A stretch of 64,000 bases of DNA, taken from Kaistella sp. GTDB taxonomy: Bacteria; Bacteroidota; Bacteroidia; Flavobacteriales; Weeksellaceae. The notes below the pieces were generated by a model. It was given only the letters and a program-made list of their open reading frames with translations. It had not been told where the DNA came from and made no database searches. The stretch spans positions 1 to 64,000 of the forward strand of contig JAIBEW010000023.1 of assembly GCA_019459085.1 (NCBI GenBank), read 5' to 3'. This document shows positions 53,307 through 61,329 of this stretch, piece by piece (within the stretch, counting starts at the first letter, position 1; the number at the start of each line of letters is the position of its first letter). A program made the position numbers and the translations under genes.

Positions 53307-53789
53307 TTAAGATGGGTCTACCAGGAATAAAGGCTGGTCGTATTCAACAGGAGTTGCATCATCCACCAGAATTTTTACGATTTTTCCGGAAATCTCAGAC
53401 TCAATCTGATTGAAGAGTTTCATGGCTTCAATTACACAAACTACTTTTCCAACAGCAATTTCGTCGCCTACATTAATGAACACGTCTTTATCCGGAGATG
53501 GTTTTCTGTAGAAAGTACCGATCATCGGAGATTTGATGGTGATGAATTTGCTGTCATCAGCAACCGGTTCTGAAGCGGAAGGAGCCGGAGCAGAAGGTTG
53601 TTGCGGAGCCGGACCGGAAGACTGTTGCGGAGCGGAATGGTAAACAGCGGGCTGCTGCATATAATTCATTTCATTGCCTGCAAGCGGAGTTTTAATGGTA
53701 ATTTCGAAATCCTTCGTTTTGTATTTAACTTCAGAAACTTCTGCTTTAGACACAAATTTGATCAGATTCTGTATGTCTTTAATGTCCAT
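53307..53789 (-). CDS. accB: Acetyl-CoA carboxylase biotin carboxyl carrier protein
   Basis: 160 residues. C-terminal biotinyl domain with VIEAMKLFNQIESE, the Lys of the A-M-K motif being the biotin attachment site; N-terminal IQNLIKFVSKAEVSEVKYKTKDFEITIKT; between them a flexible linker of Pro, Ala, Ser and Gln (SAPQQSSGPAPQQPSAPAPS). Transcribed from its own promoter just after the rpmF terminator. Confidence 0.97.
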   Translation of the reverse strand: MDIKDIQNLIKFVSKAEVSEVKYKTKDFEITIKTPLAGNEMNYMQQPAVYHSAPQQSSGPAPQQPSAPAPSASEPVADDSKFITIKSPMIGTFYRKPSPDKDVFINVGDEIAVGKVVCVIEAMKLFNQIESEISGKIVKILVDDATPVEYDQPLFLVDPS

Positions 53790-53814
53790 ATATGTGGTAT
53801 TTGTATTATTATGT

Positions 53815-53847
53815 CAAAGATACTAAAATTCAATAAAAAACAACAAA
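53815..53847 (-). promoter_or_regulatory. accB promoter
   Basis: On the - strand: TTTG, 21 bases, TATCTTTG (forward 53844-53847 and 53815-53822). It begins inside the T-run of the rpmF terminator. Leader about 20 bases. Confidence 0.65.
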
Positions 53848-53880
53848 AAACCACTCAAAATTGTAAAAATTGAGTGGTTT
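53844..53880 (-). terminator. rpmF terminator
   Basis: AAACCACTCAA and TTGAGTGGTTT, 11-bp stem, with a T-run on the - strand side. It lies between rpmF and accB. Confidence 0.88.
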
Positions 53881-53914
53881 TTGTATAAAAACGAAGTTTT
53901 TCTAAAGTTTTCTC

Positions 53915-54118
53915 TTAGATATCTTCAGAGGTTTCTACTGTTTTTTCCATTACTACTTTCCCTCTGTAGTACATTTTTCCTTCATGCCAGTGTGCTCTGT
54001 GATATAAGTGCATTTCACCTGAAGTTGCATCTTTTGCCAATTGAGGAACTACTGCTTTGTAGTGTGTTCTTCTTTTATCTCTTCTTGTGGACGATTGTCT
54101 TCTTTTTGGATGTGCCAT
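53915..54118 (-). CDS. rpmF: 50S ribosomal protein L32
   Basis: 67 residues, [22 protein letters not shown] at the N-terminus as in L32; the C-terminal part is longer and more charged than in E. coli, as usual in Bacteroidota. The ORF track start (15 residues earlier) is replaced by ATG 54118. No CxxC zinc motif, which this phylum lacks. Ends 4 genes of the pdxA operon before the terminator. Confidence 0.95.
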   Translation of the reverse strand: MAHPKRRQSSTRRDKRRTHYKAVVPQLAKDATSGEMHLYHRAHWHEGKMYYRGKVVMEKTVETSEDI

Positions 54119-54183
54119 TGTGTAAAATTTTAATTTGATGAGCGATGAGGTTTGATTGCTCAATTCCCATCATTTTAAACTAT

Positions 54184-54705
54184 TTAATTTTTATCTTTTA
54201 ATTTTTTTAAAGCTTCCCATCTCGGGTCAACTTTCGGTTCTTCTTCAATTTCTTCTTTCGGACTGAACTGTTCCAGGATCGCTAAATCCTCATCTGAAAT
54301 ATCCGGAGATATTTTCTTCATCGGAACCGCGAGCATTACTTCTTCGTAAATCAGCTGGGCAACGTTGAAAGCGTGGTCGTTCGAAGGAATCGTAATTACA
54401 TCTTCGTCGCTGTCGTCGTATTCTTCCCCAAATTTTACGAGAACTTTCATCTCATTTTCAACAGGATGATCAAAATGATCGTTTGTGATATCACAAACCA
54501 AATTGACGGTTCCTGAGGTTTTAATCCAGAATTCCAGAAAAGTGGTGTGTTTTTCCATTAACACATCAGCGGAAATCCTGGGTTCTGTAAATTCCTGTTC
54601 AGTATCGAAAAGTTTAAAGAACTCTTTATCTATCTCAAATCTGAACGTGTGTTTGCCGTTTTTAAGTCCAGAAAACACGATGTCGTAGTTTCTAAGCCTG
54701 TCCAT
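54184..54705 (-). CDS. DUF177/YceD family protein
   Basis: 173 residues (start at ATG 54705; the ORF track adds five). Contains the DUF177 core: HFMDRLRNYDIVFSGLKNGKHTFRFEI, TSGTVNLVCDITNDHFDHPVENEMKVLVKFGEEYDDSDEDVITIPSNDHAFNVAQLIYEEVMLAVPM, and a C-terminal DPRWEALKKLKDKN. DUF177 sits beside rpmF throughout bacteria and is proposed to act in 23S rRNA or ribosome maturation; YceD in E. coli is of unclear role. Lies 65 bases upstream of rpmF. Confidence 0.9.
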   Translation of the reverse strand: MDRLRNYDIVFSGLKNGKHTFRFEIDKEFFKLFDTEQEFTEPRISADVLMEKHTTFLEFWIKTSGTVNLVCDITNDHFDHPVENEMKVLVKFGEEYDDSDEDVITIPSNDHAFNVAQLIYEEVMLAVPMKKISPDISDEDLAILEQFSPKEEIEEEPKVDPRWEALKKLKDKN

Positions 54706-54776
54706 AAAATGAGTGTGCAAAAATATGCATTTTTTTTAATATTACAAATAAATTTTAAATAAATTACGTTTTGCCG

Positions 54777-55868
54777 TTAGTGGCCGTTTTCTTCGGGCAG
54801 ATCTTCGTCTACTCCGTGACCTGCGCCAACTCTTCTGGTCGGAAGCCGGTTCGCCATTAAATCGTTGTATTCCTGCCTGTTTTTGAAAATCTTGATGGCC
54901 ATAAAAATCGCTTCGGTAAAACTCTGTTCATCCGCAATGTTCTGACCTGCAATATCGTAAGCGACGCCATGATCGGGCGAAGTGCGGATGTAAGGCAATC
55001 CTGCGGTATAGTTCACTCCTTCTTCATAAGCCAGAGTTTTAAAAGGCGCCAATCCCTGGTCGTGGTACATCGCTAAAACTGCATCGAAATTTCTGTATTT
55101 GTTGGGCTGAAAAAAACTGTCTGCCGGAAAAGGACCGAAAGTAAAAATTCCGTTGTCGAAAAGTTCCTTTATGGCCGGGGAAATAATTTCAATTTCTTCG
55201 GTGCCAATCACGCCACCGTCTCCGGAATGTGGATTGAGGCCCAGAACCGCAATTTTAGGCGTCTGAACCTGAAAATCTTCAATCAGGCACTGATTCAGAA
55301 CTCTGATCTGTTTTTTTATTTTTTCTTTTGAAATGTTTTCAGCAACATTGGCAAGTGGAATATGGTGCGTGGAGACTGCAACCTTTAAATCTTCCGTCAC
55401 CAGAAACATCAGTCCTTTTTTACCAAATTTTTCTTCGAGATAGCCGGTGTGTCCTGCGTGGGCAAAACCCTGTTTCATCATCTCGTCTTTATTGATCGGA
55501 GCAGTAACCAAAACATCGATATCGCCGTTCATTAAAGCTGTTGTAGCAGCTTCGAGAGAATCAATGGCCATCTTCGTGGATTCTTCTGTCGGTTTTCCCA
55601 ATTCGACATTCACATTGTCCTGCCAAACATTCACAAGGTTCAGTTTGCCGTTTTGTGCCTGCGAAGCTTCATTGATGTAGTTAAAAGTAAGCTGAAGTTT
55701 AAATATATTTTTCTGGAATGTAAACAGTTTTCCCGAGCCAAAAATAACCGGAGTAAAAAAGTCGGTAATACTTTTGTCTTTCAGCGATTTCATAATGATT
55801 TCCGGACCAATTCCGTTGAAATCGCCTATGGATATTCCTACTCTTACTTTATGATTTTTGGGACTCAT
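54777..55868 (-). CDS. pdxA: 4-hydroxythreonine-4-phosphate dehydrogenase
   Basis: 363 residues. Catalyses the NAD-dependent oxidation/decarboxylation of 4-phosphohydroxy-L-threonine in pyridoxal phosphate synthesis. Landmarks: VRVGISIGDFNGIGPEII, TAPINKDEMMKQGFAHAGHTGYLEEKF (metal-binding His), GLNPHSGDGGVIGTEE, ALAMYHDQGLAPFKTLAYEEGVNYTAGLPYIRTSPDHGVAYDIAG. First gene of the cluster; divergent from ribE across 52 bases. Confidence 0.97.
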   Translation of the reverse strand: MSPKNHKVRVGISIGDFNGIGPEIIMKSLKDKSITDFFTPVIFGSGKLFTFQKNIFKLQLTFNYINEASQAQNGKLNLVNVWQDNVNVELGKPTEESTKMAIDSLEAATTALMNGDIDVLVTAPINKDEMMKQGFAHAGHTGYLEEKFGKKGLMFLVTEDLKVAVSTHHIPLANVAENISKEKIKKQIRVLNQCLIEDFQVQTPKIAVLGLNPHSGDGGVIGTEEIEIISPAIKELFDNGIFTFGPFPADSFFQPNKYRNFDAVLAMYHDQGLAPFKTLAYEEGVNYTAGLPYIRTSPDHGVAYDIAGQNIADEQSFTEAIFMAIKIFKNRQEYNDLMANRLPTRRVGAGHGVDEDLPEENGH

Positions 55869-55873
55869 TTTAT

Positions 55874-55881
55874 TATCTTTG
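55874..55881 (+). promoter_or_regulatory. -7 element of ribE
   Basis: TATCTTTG, 39 bases before the ribE start. No strong -33 box. Confidence 0.4.
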
Positions 55882-55920
55882 AAGATTATTAGAATTTTAC
55901 AAATTTAGCAAAATAATCAT

Positions 55921-56526
55921 ATGTTCACAGGAATTATTGAAGCAGTTGGAATTGTGGAGAAAATTGAGAAGACCGAAAATAACATCAATTTTACGTTAAG
56001 TTGCCCGTTTTCCGAAGAATTAAAAATCGACCAAAGCCTGGCTCATAACGGTTGTTGTCTTACTGTGACCGCAATTCTCGGAAATCAGTATATGGTAACC
56101 GCAATTGATGAAACGCTGGAAAAAACAAATCTTTCTGCCTGGAAATTAGGGTCCGTGATCAATATAGAACGTTGCATGAAACTGGACGGAAGACTTGACG
56201 GGCATATTGTTCAGGGTCATGTTGACAAAACTGGCGAAGTTGTTGCTATAGAAAATAAGGAAGGAAGTTACCTTATTACCATCCGGTACAGTTCGTCCGG
56301 AAATTTCATTACAGTTCCCCAAGGTTCAGTTACGGTGAACGGCATATCGCTCACGGTGGCAAAAAGTGAAAATTTTCAGTTTTCAGTGGCGATTATTCCG
56401 TATACATGGGAATTTACGAACATGAAAAGTATGAAAATCGGGGATCTGGTAAATCTGGAATTTGATATTATAGGAAAATACGTTTCGAAATTACTAACAA
56501 ACCAAAATGTCATTAAACAAATATAA
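55921..56526 (+). CDS. ribE: Riboflavin synthase, alpha subunit
   Basis: 201 residues with two lumazine-binding barrels: MFTGIIEAVGIVEKIEKTENNINFTLSC and the second copy beginning CMKLDGRLDGHIVQGHVDKTGEVVAIENKEGSYLITIRYSSSGNFITVPQGSVTVNGISLTVAKSE. Dismutates two lumazines to riboflavin. The stop overlaps the next start by 20 bases, an unusually long overlap that must couple translation. Confidence 0.97.
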   Translation: MFTGIIEAVGIVEKIEKTENNINFTLSCPFSEELKIDQSLAHNGCCLTVTAILGNQYMVTAIDETLEKTNLSAWKLGSVINIERCMKLDGRLDGHIVQGHVDKTGEVVAIENKEGSYLITIRYSSSGNFITVPQGSVTVNGISLTVAKSENFQFSVAIIPYTWEFTNMKSMKIGDLVNLEFDIIGKYVSKLLTNQNVIKQI

Positions 56527-57961
56527 AGGCTACAGCTTAAGGGACAGAATATTCTGGGGATTTCTCCTCATCTGTTTATTAAGTATTGTAGGAACGTCTG
56601 TACTGTCTTACTTTATTTTAAGAAATAATGCAGTTGAACAGAGCCGAACCGATATGCAGAACAAAACGGAAGCGTTGATGGCATATCTCGATTATTCGGT
56701 GAGTCACACTCAGGTGCAGACCGAAGATCTTCAGGAAATCTTAAGCAATAAAGTGTATGAAATTGCCGATATCAATAAACATGATGTGGTGATTTATAAT
56801 TTAAAAGGTGATTTCCTTCTTTCCAACAAAGATTTAAGCCTTATTCCGCAGAAAAAAGTTGCGCTTCCTGTGGTCAACAAACTTCTGGCGACTGATAAAA
56901 GGGTGGATATTCAGAGCTATGACGAAAAAGCGCAAACGCATCTTTCATCCTCATATCTTCTCCTGAAAAACAATATGCTGGATCCGGTAGCCATTGTTTA
57001 TTTTCCTTATTACCACAACGAATCGGCCTATATGGAGGTGGTAAACAAATATGTGAAATACATCATTATTGTTAATCTCCTGATCATTATTTTCAGTATC
57101 TGGCTCAGCTGGATCATTTCCAATAATCTCACCAAAGCGCTCACCAGGTTTTCTGAAATGATTACGAGAATTACTCTTTTTGAGAATGATTTTCAGCCGA
57201 TAAAATATTATAAAAACGATGAGTTAAGTGCTTTGGTAAAGGCTTATAACAAAATGATTCTCCAGATTCAGGACCAGAAAGAAAGACTCAGTTTTAAAGA
57301 AAAAGAAAGCGCATGGCGCGAAATGGCGAAACAGGTGGCACACGAAGTTAAAAATCCGCTGACTCCAATGAAACTCACCATTCAGAATTTTCAAAGGAAA
57401 TTTGATGCGAATGATCCGCAGATTAAAGAAAAAGTGAAACACATGAGCGACACAATGGTGGACCAGATTGATCTGATTGCTACAGTCGCAAGTGCCTTCT
57501 CCCAATTTGCCCAGCTTCCGGAAAAATACAATGAAACCTTCAATCTGAACAGTGAAATCTTACACATCATAGGTGTTTTCAGTGATGACGAGATATTTGT
57601 GCATTCGAACAAGGAAAATATCATGATTCATATGGATAAGATTTATCTCAACCGGATTATTACAAATCTCATCACCAATGCCAAACAGGCGGTTCATGAC
57701 GACCGCCCGCCGATCATCAATGTCGATCTTGAACAGTACAACAAACGCGTAGTGATTTCGGTGGAAGATAACGGAACCGGAATTCCCGAAGAAATTCATC
57801 ATCGCATTTTCGAACCCAATTTCACATCAAAAAGCGGCGGAATGGGACTCGGTCTTACGATGATCCGGAAAATGATTGAAGATTATAAGGGTGAAATTAC
57901 CGTAAAATCTACCGTAGGAAAAGGCACAAAGTTTACCATTCTTTTGCCGACCAATTTATAG
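56507..57961 (+). CDS. NtrY-like sensor histidine kinase
   Basis: 484 residues. N-terminal membrane helix (FWGFLLICLLSIVGTSVLSYFIL), a periplasmic stretch of about 145 residues, a second helix at YIIIVNLLIIIFSIWLSWIIS, HAMP-like linker, then the kinase: SAWREMAKQVAHEVKNPLTPMKLTIQNFQRKF with the phosphorylated His, NLITNAKQAVHDDRP (N box), VEDNGTGIPEEIHHRIFEPNFTSKSGGMGLGLTMIRKMIEDY (G boxes). The H-box spacing is the NtrY type. No response regulator is encoded nearby. Ends with an overlap of one base with the next gene. Confidence 0.92.
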   Translation: MSLNKYKGYSLRDRIFWGFLLICLLSIVGTSVLSYFILRNNAVEQSRTDMQNKTEALMAYLDYSVSHTQVQTEDLQEILSNKVYEIADINKHDVVIYNLKGDFLLSNKDLSLIPQKKVALPVVNKLLATDKRVDIQSYDEKAQTHLSSSYLLLKNNMLDPVAIVYFPYYHNESAYMEVVNKYVKYIIIVNLLIIIFSIWLSWIISNNLTKALTRFSEMITRITLFENDFQPIKYYKNDELSALVKAYNKMILQIQDQKERLSFKEKESAWREMAKQVAHEVKNPLTPMKLTIQNFQRKFDANDPQIKEKVKHMSDTMVDQIDLIATVASAFSQFAQLPEKYNETFNLNSEILHIIGVFSDDEIFVHSNKENIMIHMDKIYLNRIITNLITNAKQAVHDDRPPIINVDLEQYNKRVVISVEDNGTGIPEEIHHRIFEPNFTSKSGGMGLGLTMIRKMIEDYKGEITVKSTVGKGTKFTILLPTNL

Positions 57962-58659
57962 TGAAGGCTTTTCAGTTCAAAAATTTTTCTCTACTTCAGC
58001 ACGAAGAAGTGTTTAAAATCGGCACAGACGGTGTTTTGCTCGGTGCAATGTCAACTGTTGAAGAAGCGGAACGGATCCTGGAGATCGGAGCCGGAAGCGG
58101 CCTTATTACGCTGATGGCTGCACAGCGGAACGGTGATGCATCCATCACTGCAATCGATATCAATCCCGACGCGGCTCAATTGGCGGCCGAAAATTTTAAG
58201 AATTCTCCTTTTCATCAAAGAATGAAATCACTTCAAGCTGATTTTAAAAGCTTTGAATCTGAAGAAAAATTTGATCTGATTCTTTGCAATCCACCATATT
58301 TTGAAGAAAATCCGTCTGTGAAGCATGTTCTTGCGAGGCAACAAACCGAACTTGATTTCCGGTCTTTAATCAGCCGTTCAGCATTGCTGCTGTCACCTTC
58401 AGGAATTTTTTCAGTCATTATTCCTTATGAAGCCGGAAATGTTTTTGAGGAATTGGGTCGGGAAAATCAACTTCATTTGATTAAGAAAGTCACCATTTCG
58501 GGAATTGCAGGTTCCAAACCGAAACGTTTGGTTCTGGAGTTTAGCTTTTCGGAAAAACTTTTAGTGGAGGAGCATTTTACAATAGAAAAAAGTCCGAGAA
58601 TATACTCGGACCAATATCTTGAACTCACCAAAGAGTTTCACGTTTTCAAAAACAAATAA
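57961..58659 (+). CDS. trmN6: tRNA1(Val) (adenine(37)-N6)-methyltransferase-like
   Basis: 232 residues with a GTG start that shares its G with the kinase stop codon TAG. Class I methyltransferase: ILEIGAGSGLITLMAAQRN (SAM site), AIDINPDAAQLAAENF, and the N6-adenine motif FDLILCNPPYFEENPSVKHVLARQQTELDF. This is the TrmN6/YfiC pattern, which modifies A37 of tRNA-Val. Assignment to this exact tRNA is by family only. Confidence 0.88.
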   Translation: MKAFQFKNFSLLQHEEVFKIGTDGVLLGAMSTVEEAERILEIGAGSGLITLMAAQRNGDASITAIDINPDAAQLAAENFKNSPFHQRMKSLQADFKSFESEEKFDLILCNPPYFEENPSVKHVLARQQTELDFRSLISRSALLLSPSGIFSVIIPYEAGNVFEELGRENQLHLIKKVTISGIAGSKPKRLVLEFSFSEKLLVEEHFTIEKSPRIYSDQYLELTKEFHVFKNK

Positions 58660-58660
58660 T

Positions 58661-59371
58661 TTATTCGAAAAGTTCTGCGGTATCGAGAACTGTTACTTTT
58701 CCGTCTTCGCATCTGATGGCTTCGCCCGGAAAGTTTTGGATCATATGGTAATCGTGGGTCGCCATCATTACTGCACAGTGATTTTCCAAAGCCACCTGTT
58801 TCAGCAGCGTCATAATGTCATTGGAAGTTTCAGGATCCAGATTTCCGGTAGGTTCATCGGCAAGAATCAGTTCCGGATGATTCAGAAGCGCTCTTGCGAT
58901 CGCTACACGCTGCTGCTCACCGCCCGAAAGTTCGTGAGGCATCTTGTGTTTTTTCGATTTCATTCCCACGCTTTCCAGAACTTCATTAATCCGCTCATCA
59001 ATTTTAGCGCGGTCATTCCAACCGGTGGCCTCCAAAACGAATTTGAGGTTTTTTTCAACCGTTCTGTCGGACAGAAGCTGAAAATCCTGGAATACAATCC
59101 CAAGTTTTCTTCTCAGGTTCGGGATTTCTGAGGTGCTGAGTTTCGAAAGATCGAAACCGGCAACACTTCCTTGTCCTGCGGTAAGCGGAATATGACCGTA
59201 GAGGGTTTTCAACAGAGAGCTTTTCCCTGAACCGGTTTTCCCGATAAGGTAGCAGAACCTGCCTTTCTGGATGTGCAGATCAACATTGCTCAAAACAGTG
59301 AAATTCTTCTGCGCAATTTTGGCATTGGTCAGATTGATGATATTTTCGCCTGGGTCGTTTCTGTGTGGCAT
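58661..59371 (-). CDS. ftsE: Cell-division ATP-binding protein FtsE
   Basis: 236 residues, ABC ATPase: GKTGSGKSSLLKTLYGHIPL (Walker A), LSGGEQQRVAIARALLNHPELILADEPTGNLD (signature, Walker B). The N-terminal and switch segments and the short length match FtsE, which with FtsX controls septal peptidoglycan hydrolases. No ftsX is adjacent here, though in flavobacteria the two can be apart. Shares the 168-base gap on its left with rpmH. Confidence 0.9.
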   Translation of the reverse strand: MPHRNDPGENIINLTNAKIAQKNFTVLSNVDLHIQKGRFCYLIGKTGSGKSSLLKTLYGHIPLTAGQGSVAGFDLSKLSTSEIPNLRRKLGIVFQDFQLLSDRTVEKNLKFVLEATGWNDRAKIDERINEVLESVGMKSKKHKMPHELSGGEQQRVAIARALLNHPELILADEPTGNLDPETSNDIMTLLKQVALENHCAVMMATHDYHMIQNFPGEAIRCEDGKVTVLDTAELFE

Positions 59372-59539
59372 GTGTATTTAATTGAGGATTGATAGGGATT
59401 TAAAAGCGGAACGGTGTTTTAAAGGAAATCAAAAATAAAGAAAAGTTTCATTCCTCGCTCCATTTTTGTGAAATTTTAACAACAAAAAATGCCTGAAAAT
59501 TTACTTTTCAAGCATATCCTGTATATGATCGTTACGAGA
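59372..59539. other. Gap between ftsE and rpmH, 168 bp
   Basis: Contains the rpmH terminator at 59484-59515. No open frame and no clear ftsE promoter consensus, so ftsE may be read from an element I could not identify. Confidence 0.4.
59484..59515 (-). terminator. rpmH terminator
   Basis: ATGCCTGAAAA and TTTTCAAGCAT form a stem with one G-U pair around TTTAC, followed on the - strand by TTTTTTGTTG. Confidence 0.8.
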
Positions 59540-59698
59540 TTATCTCTTAGCTCTTGCGGAACTAATGCTTAAACTCTTTCTGCCTTTTGCTCTTCGGGCC
59601 GCCAAAACTCTTCTACCGTTTGGTGTAGACATTCTTTCTCTGAAACCGTGCTTGTTTCTTTTCTTTCTTTCGGATGGTTGAAATGTTCTTTTTGGCAT
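59540..59698 (-). CDS. rpmH: 50S ribosomal protein L34
   Basis: 52 residues, below the ORF-track cutoff. Starts [23 protein letters not shown] and ends SISSARAKR, the L34 pattern; Arg and Lys make up over a third of the protein. A full consensus promoter (TTTG, 19 bases, TATCTTTG) and a terminator make it monocistronic. In most bacteria rpmH is next to rnpA and dnaA; here it is next to ftsE. Confidence 0.95.
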   Translation of the reverse strand: MPKRTFQPSERKKRNKHGFRERMSTPNGRRVLAARRAKGRKSLSISSARAKR

Positions 59699-59741
59699 TG
59701 CTTATATTTTTAGTTATAACTCTATCTTATTTTTCAGACTG

Positions 59742-59772
59742 CAAAGATAGGAAAGTTTTTATTTTCTGCAAA
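59742..59772 (-). promoter_or_regulatory. rpmH promoter
   Basis: On the - strand: TTTG, exactly 19 bases, TATCTTTG (forward 59769-59772 and 59742-59749), an ideal consensus. Leader about 38 bases. Confidence 0.78.
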
Positions 59773-59956
59773 TATATTTGGATTAATTTCTGCGAAACTG
59801 CCTTTTAAATCATTTGCTGGAAGGCAAAGAACATTTCTCTCTAAATTTCACGATCTTTTCAGGTACATTTTTAATCTACAACTGCGCTTCCACACCGAAA
59901 TAAGGATTAATGTGGATGTGTGAAATCTTCATTCTTCCCGCTTTACCATAAAAACT
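59773..59956. other. Intergenic remainder, about 185 bp
   Basis: Between the rpmH promoter and the nrnA -7 element. AT-rich, without repeats or hairpins I could support; no small ORF with a plausible start. Confidence 0.35.
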
Positions 59957-59964
59957 TATCTTTG
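59957..59964 (+). promoter_or_regulatory. -7 element of nrnA
   Basis: TATCTTTG 22 bases before the start codon; the -33 region is weak. Confidence 0.45.
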
Positions 59965-59986
59965 TCGACTTAAAAAAAGAAGAAAT

Positions 59987-60994
59987 ATGTTTACGCCTTC
60001 AGAAATATCAGAAATCAAAAAACTCCTGACTCCCGATAAAAAAATTGTTATCATTACCCACCACAATCCTGATGGCGACGCGATCGGTTCGAGTTTGGGA
60101 CTGAAACATTTTCTGAAACAGAAAGGTCTTGAAGCCGACGTAATTGTTCCAAACGATTTTCCGAAATTTCTGAAATGGATGCCTGAATCAAAAAAAATCA
60201 TCATTGCCGATTATAAACGAAAAGTAGCCGGCGAAGCCATTTACAATGCCGATGTGATTTTCATCCTCGATTTCAATGCCTCACACCGAAGCGGAAATTT
60301 AGTCGGACCGTGGATTGAAAAAGCACGGGCAAAAAAAATACTCATCGACCATCACCAGCAGCCGGAGGATTTTGATTTCGTGTATTCTGATGTCACTGTT
60401 CCTGCAACTTCGCAAATGATTTATCATTTCATTCAGGCGCTGGAAGAAGAAGACAAAGTAGATCTGGAAATCGCGGAATGTCTTTACACCGGAATCATGA
60501 CGGACACAGGCGGGTTCCGTTTCCGGTCCACAAGTGCTTCAACGCACCGGATTGTTGCCAATTTAATTGAAAAAGGCGCAGATCCAGCCATGATCACTTC
60601 CAACACCTGGGACACGAACACCGTTTCGCGGCTTCATTTGCTGGCTTTGATTCTGGGCAGAATTGAAGTGGTGAAAGACGGAAAAGTGGCGATTCTTTGG
60701 CTGAAACGTGATGAACTGAAGGAATTTGGTTTCCAGAAAGGCGATACCGAAGGTTTTGTGAATTATGGTTTAAGCATTATGGGCACTCAGGTTTCTGCAT
60801 TTTTTATGGAAGATTTGTATGAAGATTTCATTAAAATATCTTTCCGGTCCAAAGAAGATGTAGATGTGAATCAGTTTTCCAGAAATCATTTTAATGGAGG
60901 CGGTCACATCAACGCAGCCGGCGGGAAATACATGAAATCGATTGAAGAAACAATTGAAGATTTTAAAGAAAAAATCGAGAAAGAAGATTTTTAA
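59987..60994 (+). CDS. nrnA: DHH phosphoesterase, NrnA-type oligoribonuclease/PAP phosphatase
   Basis: 335 residues. DHH motifs: ITHHNPDGDAIGSSLGLKHFL, LDFNASHRSGN, IDHHQQPEDFDFV (DHH box), ECLYTGIMTDTGGFR, and the DHHA1 domain ending GGGHINAAGGKY. The NrnA family degrades short RNA oligonucleotides and dephosphorylates pAp. Length and motif order are normal. Its 3' end overlaps the convergent small membrane gene by four bases. Confidence 0.93.
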   Translation: MFTPSEISEIKKLLTPDKKIVIITHHNPDGDAIGSSLGLKHFLKQKGLEADVIVPNDFPKFLKWMPESKKIIIADYKRKVAGEAIYNADVIFILDFNASHRSGNLVGPWIEKARAKKILIDHHQQPEDFDFVYSDVTVPATSQMIYHFIQALEEEDKVDLEIAECLYTGIMTDTGGFRFRSTSASTHRIVANLIEKGADPAMITSNTWDTNTVSRLHLLALILGRIEVVKDGKVAILWLKRDELKEFGFQKGDTEGFVNYGLSIMGTQVSAFFMEDLYEDFIKISFRSKEDVDVNQFSRNHFNGGGHINAAGGKYMKSIEETIEDFKEKIEKEDF

Positions 60995-61260
60995 TTCTTT
61001 TTCTTTTTGTATAAAATCTGTACACCTAATATTACTACCATCACTGGAATAAAAATTAAATGATAATAAACGGGATAAGCATTTTTAAAGTACAAATTAT
61101 ATAATACAAGGATTGTAAGGGCAAATAAAAAAGTATTTATGAGCACCAATAATATATTCATTAAATTTTTCTTCTTCCAAAGAATAATTATAGAATAGAA
61201 AAAAATTAGTATGCTTACTATTAGCGGTATAACTGTAAGAATTAAAGTTTCAATTTCCAT
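60991..61260 (-). CDS. Small membrane protein
   Basis: 89 residues with three hydrophobic segments (LILTVIPLIVSILIFFYSIIILW, NILLVLINTFLFALTILVLYNLYF, PVYYHLIFIPVMVVILGVQILY) and a KKKK tail on the cytoplasmic side. Low sequence complexity, AT-rich; supported mainly by topology and intact frame. Confidence 0.6.
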   Translation of the reverse strand: MEIETLILTVIPLIVSILIFFYSIIILWKKKNLMNILLVLINTFLFALTILVLYNLYFKNAYPVYYHLIFIPVMVVILGVQILYKKKKN

Positions 61261-61329
61261 TATTTAAAACATAAATTTTATCAAAATACCGATTATACAA
61301 ACAGGAGTTTTCTTTTAGACAGTGAACAA

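Noticed and set aside
58619-59131. Plus-strand ORF of 170 aa over ftsE
   Set aside because: Antisense to the Walker A/B-bearing ftsE frame; its protein is Phe/His-rich without domain signal.
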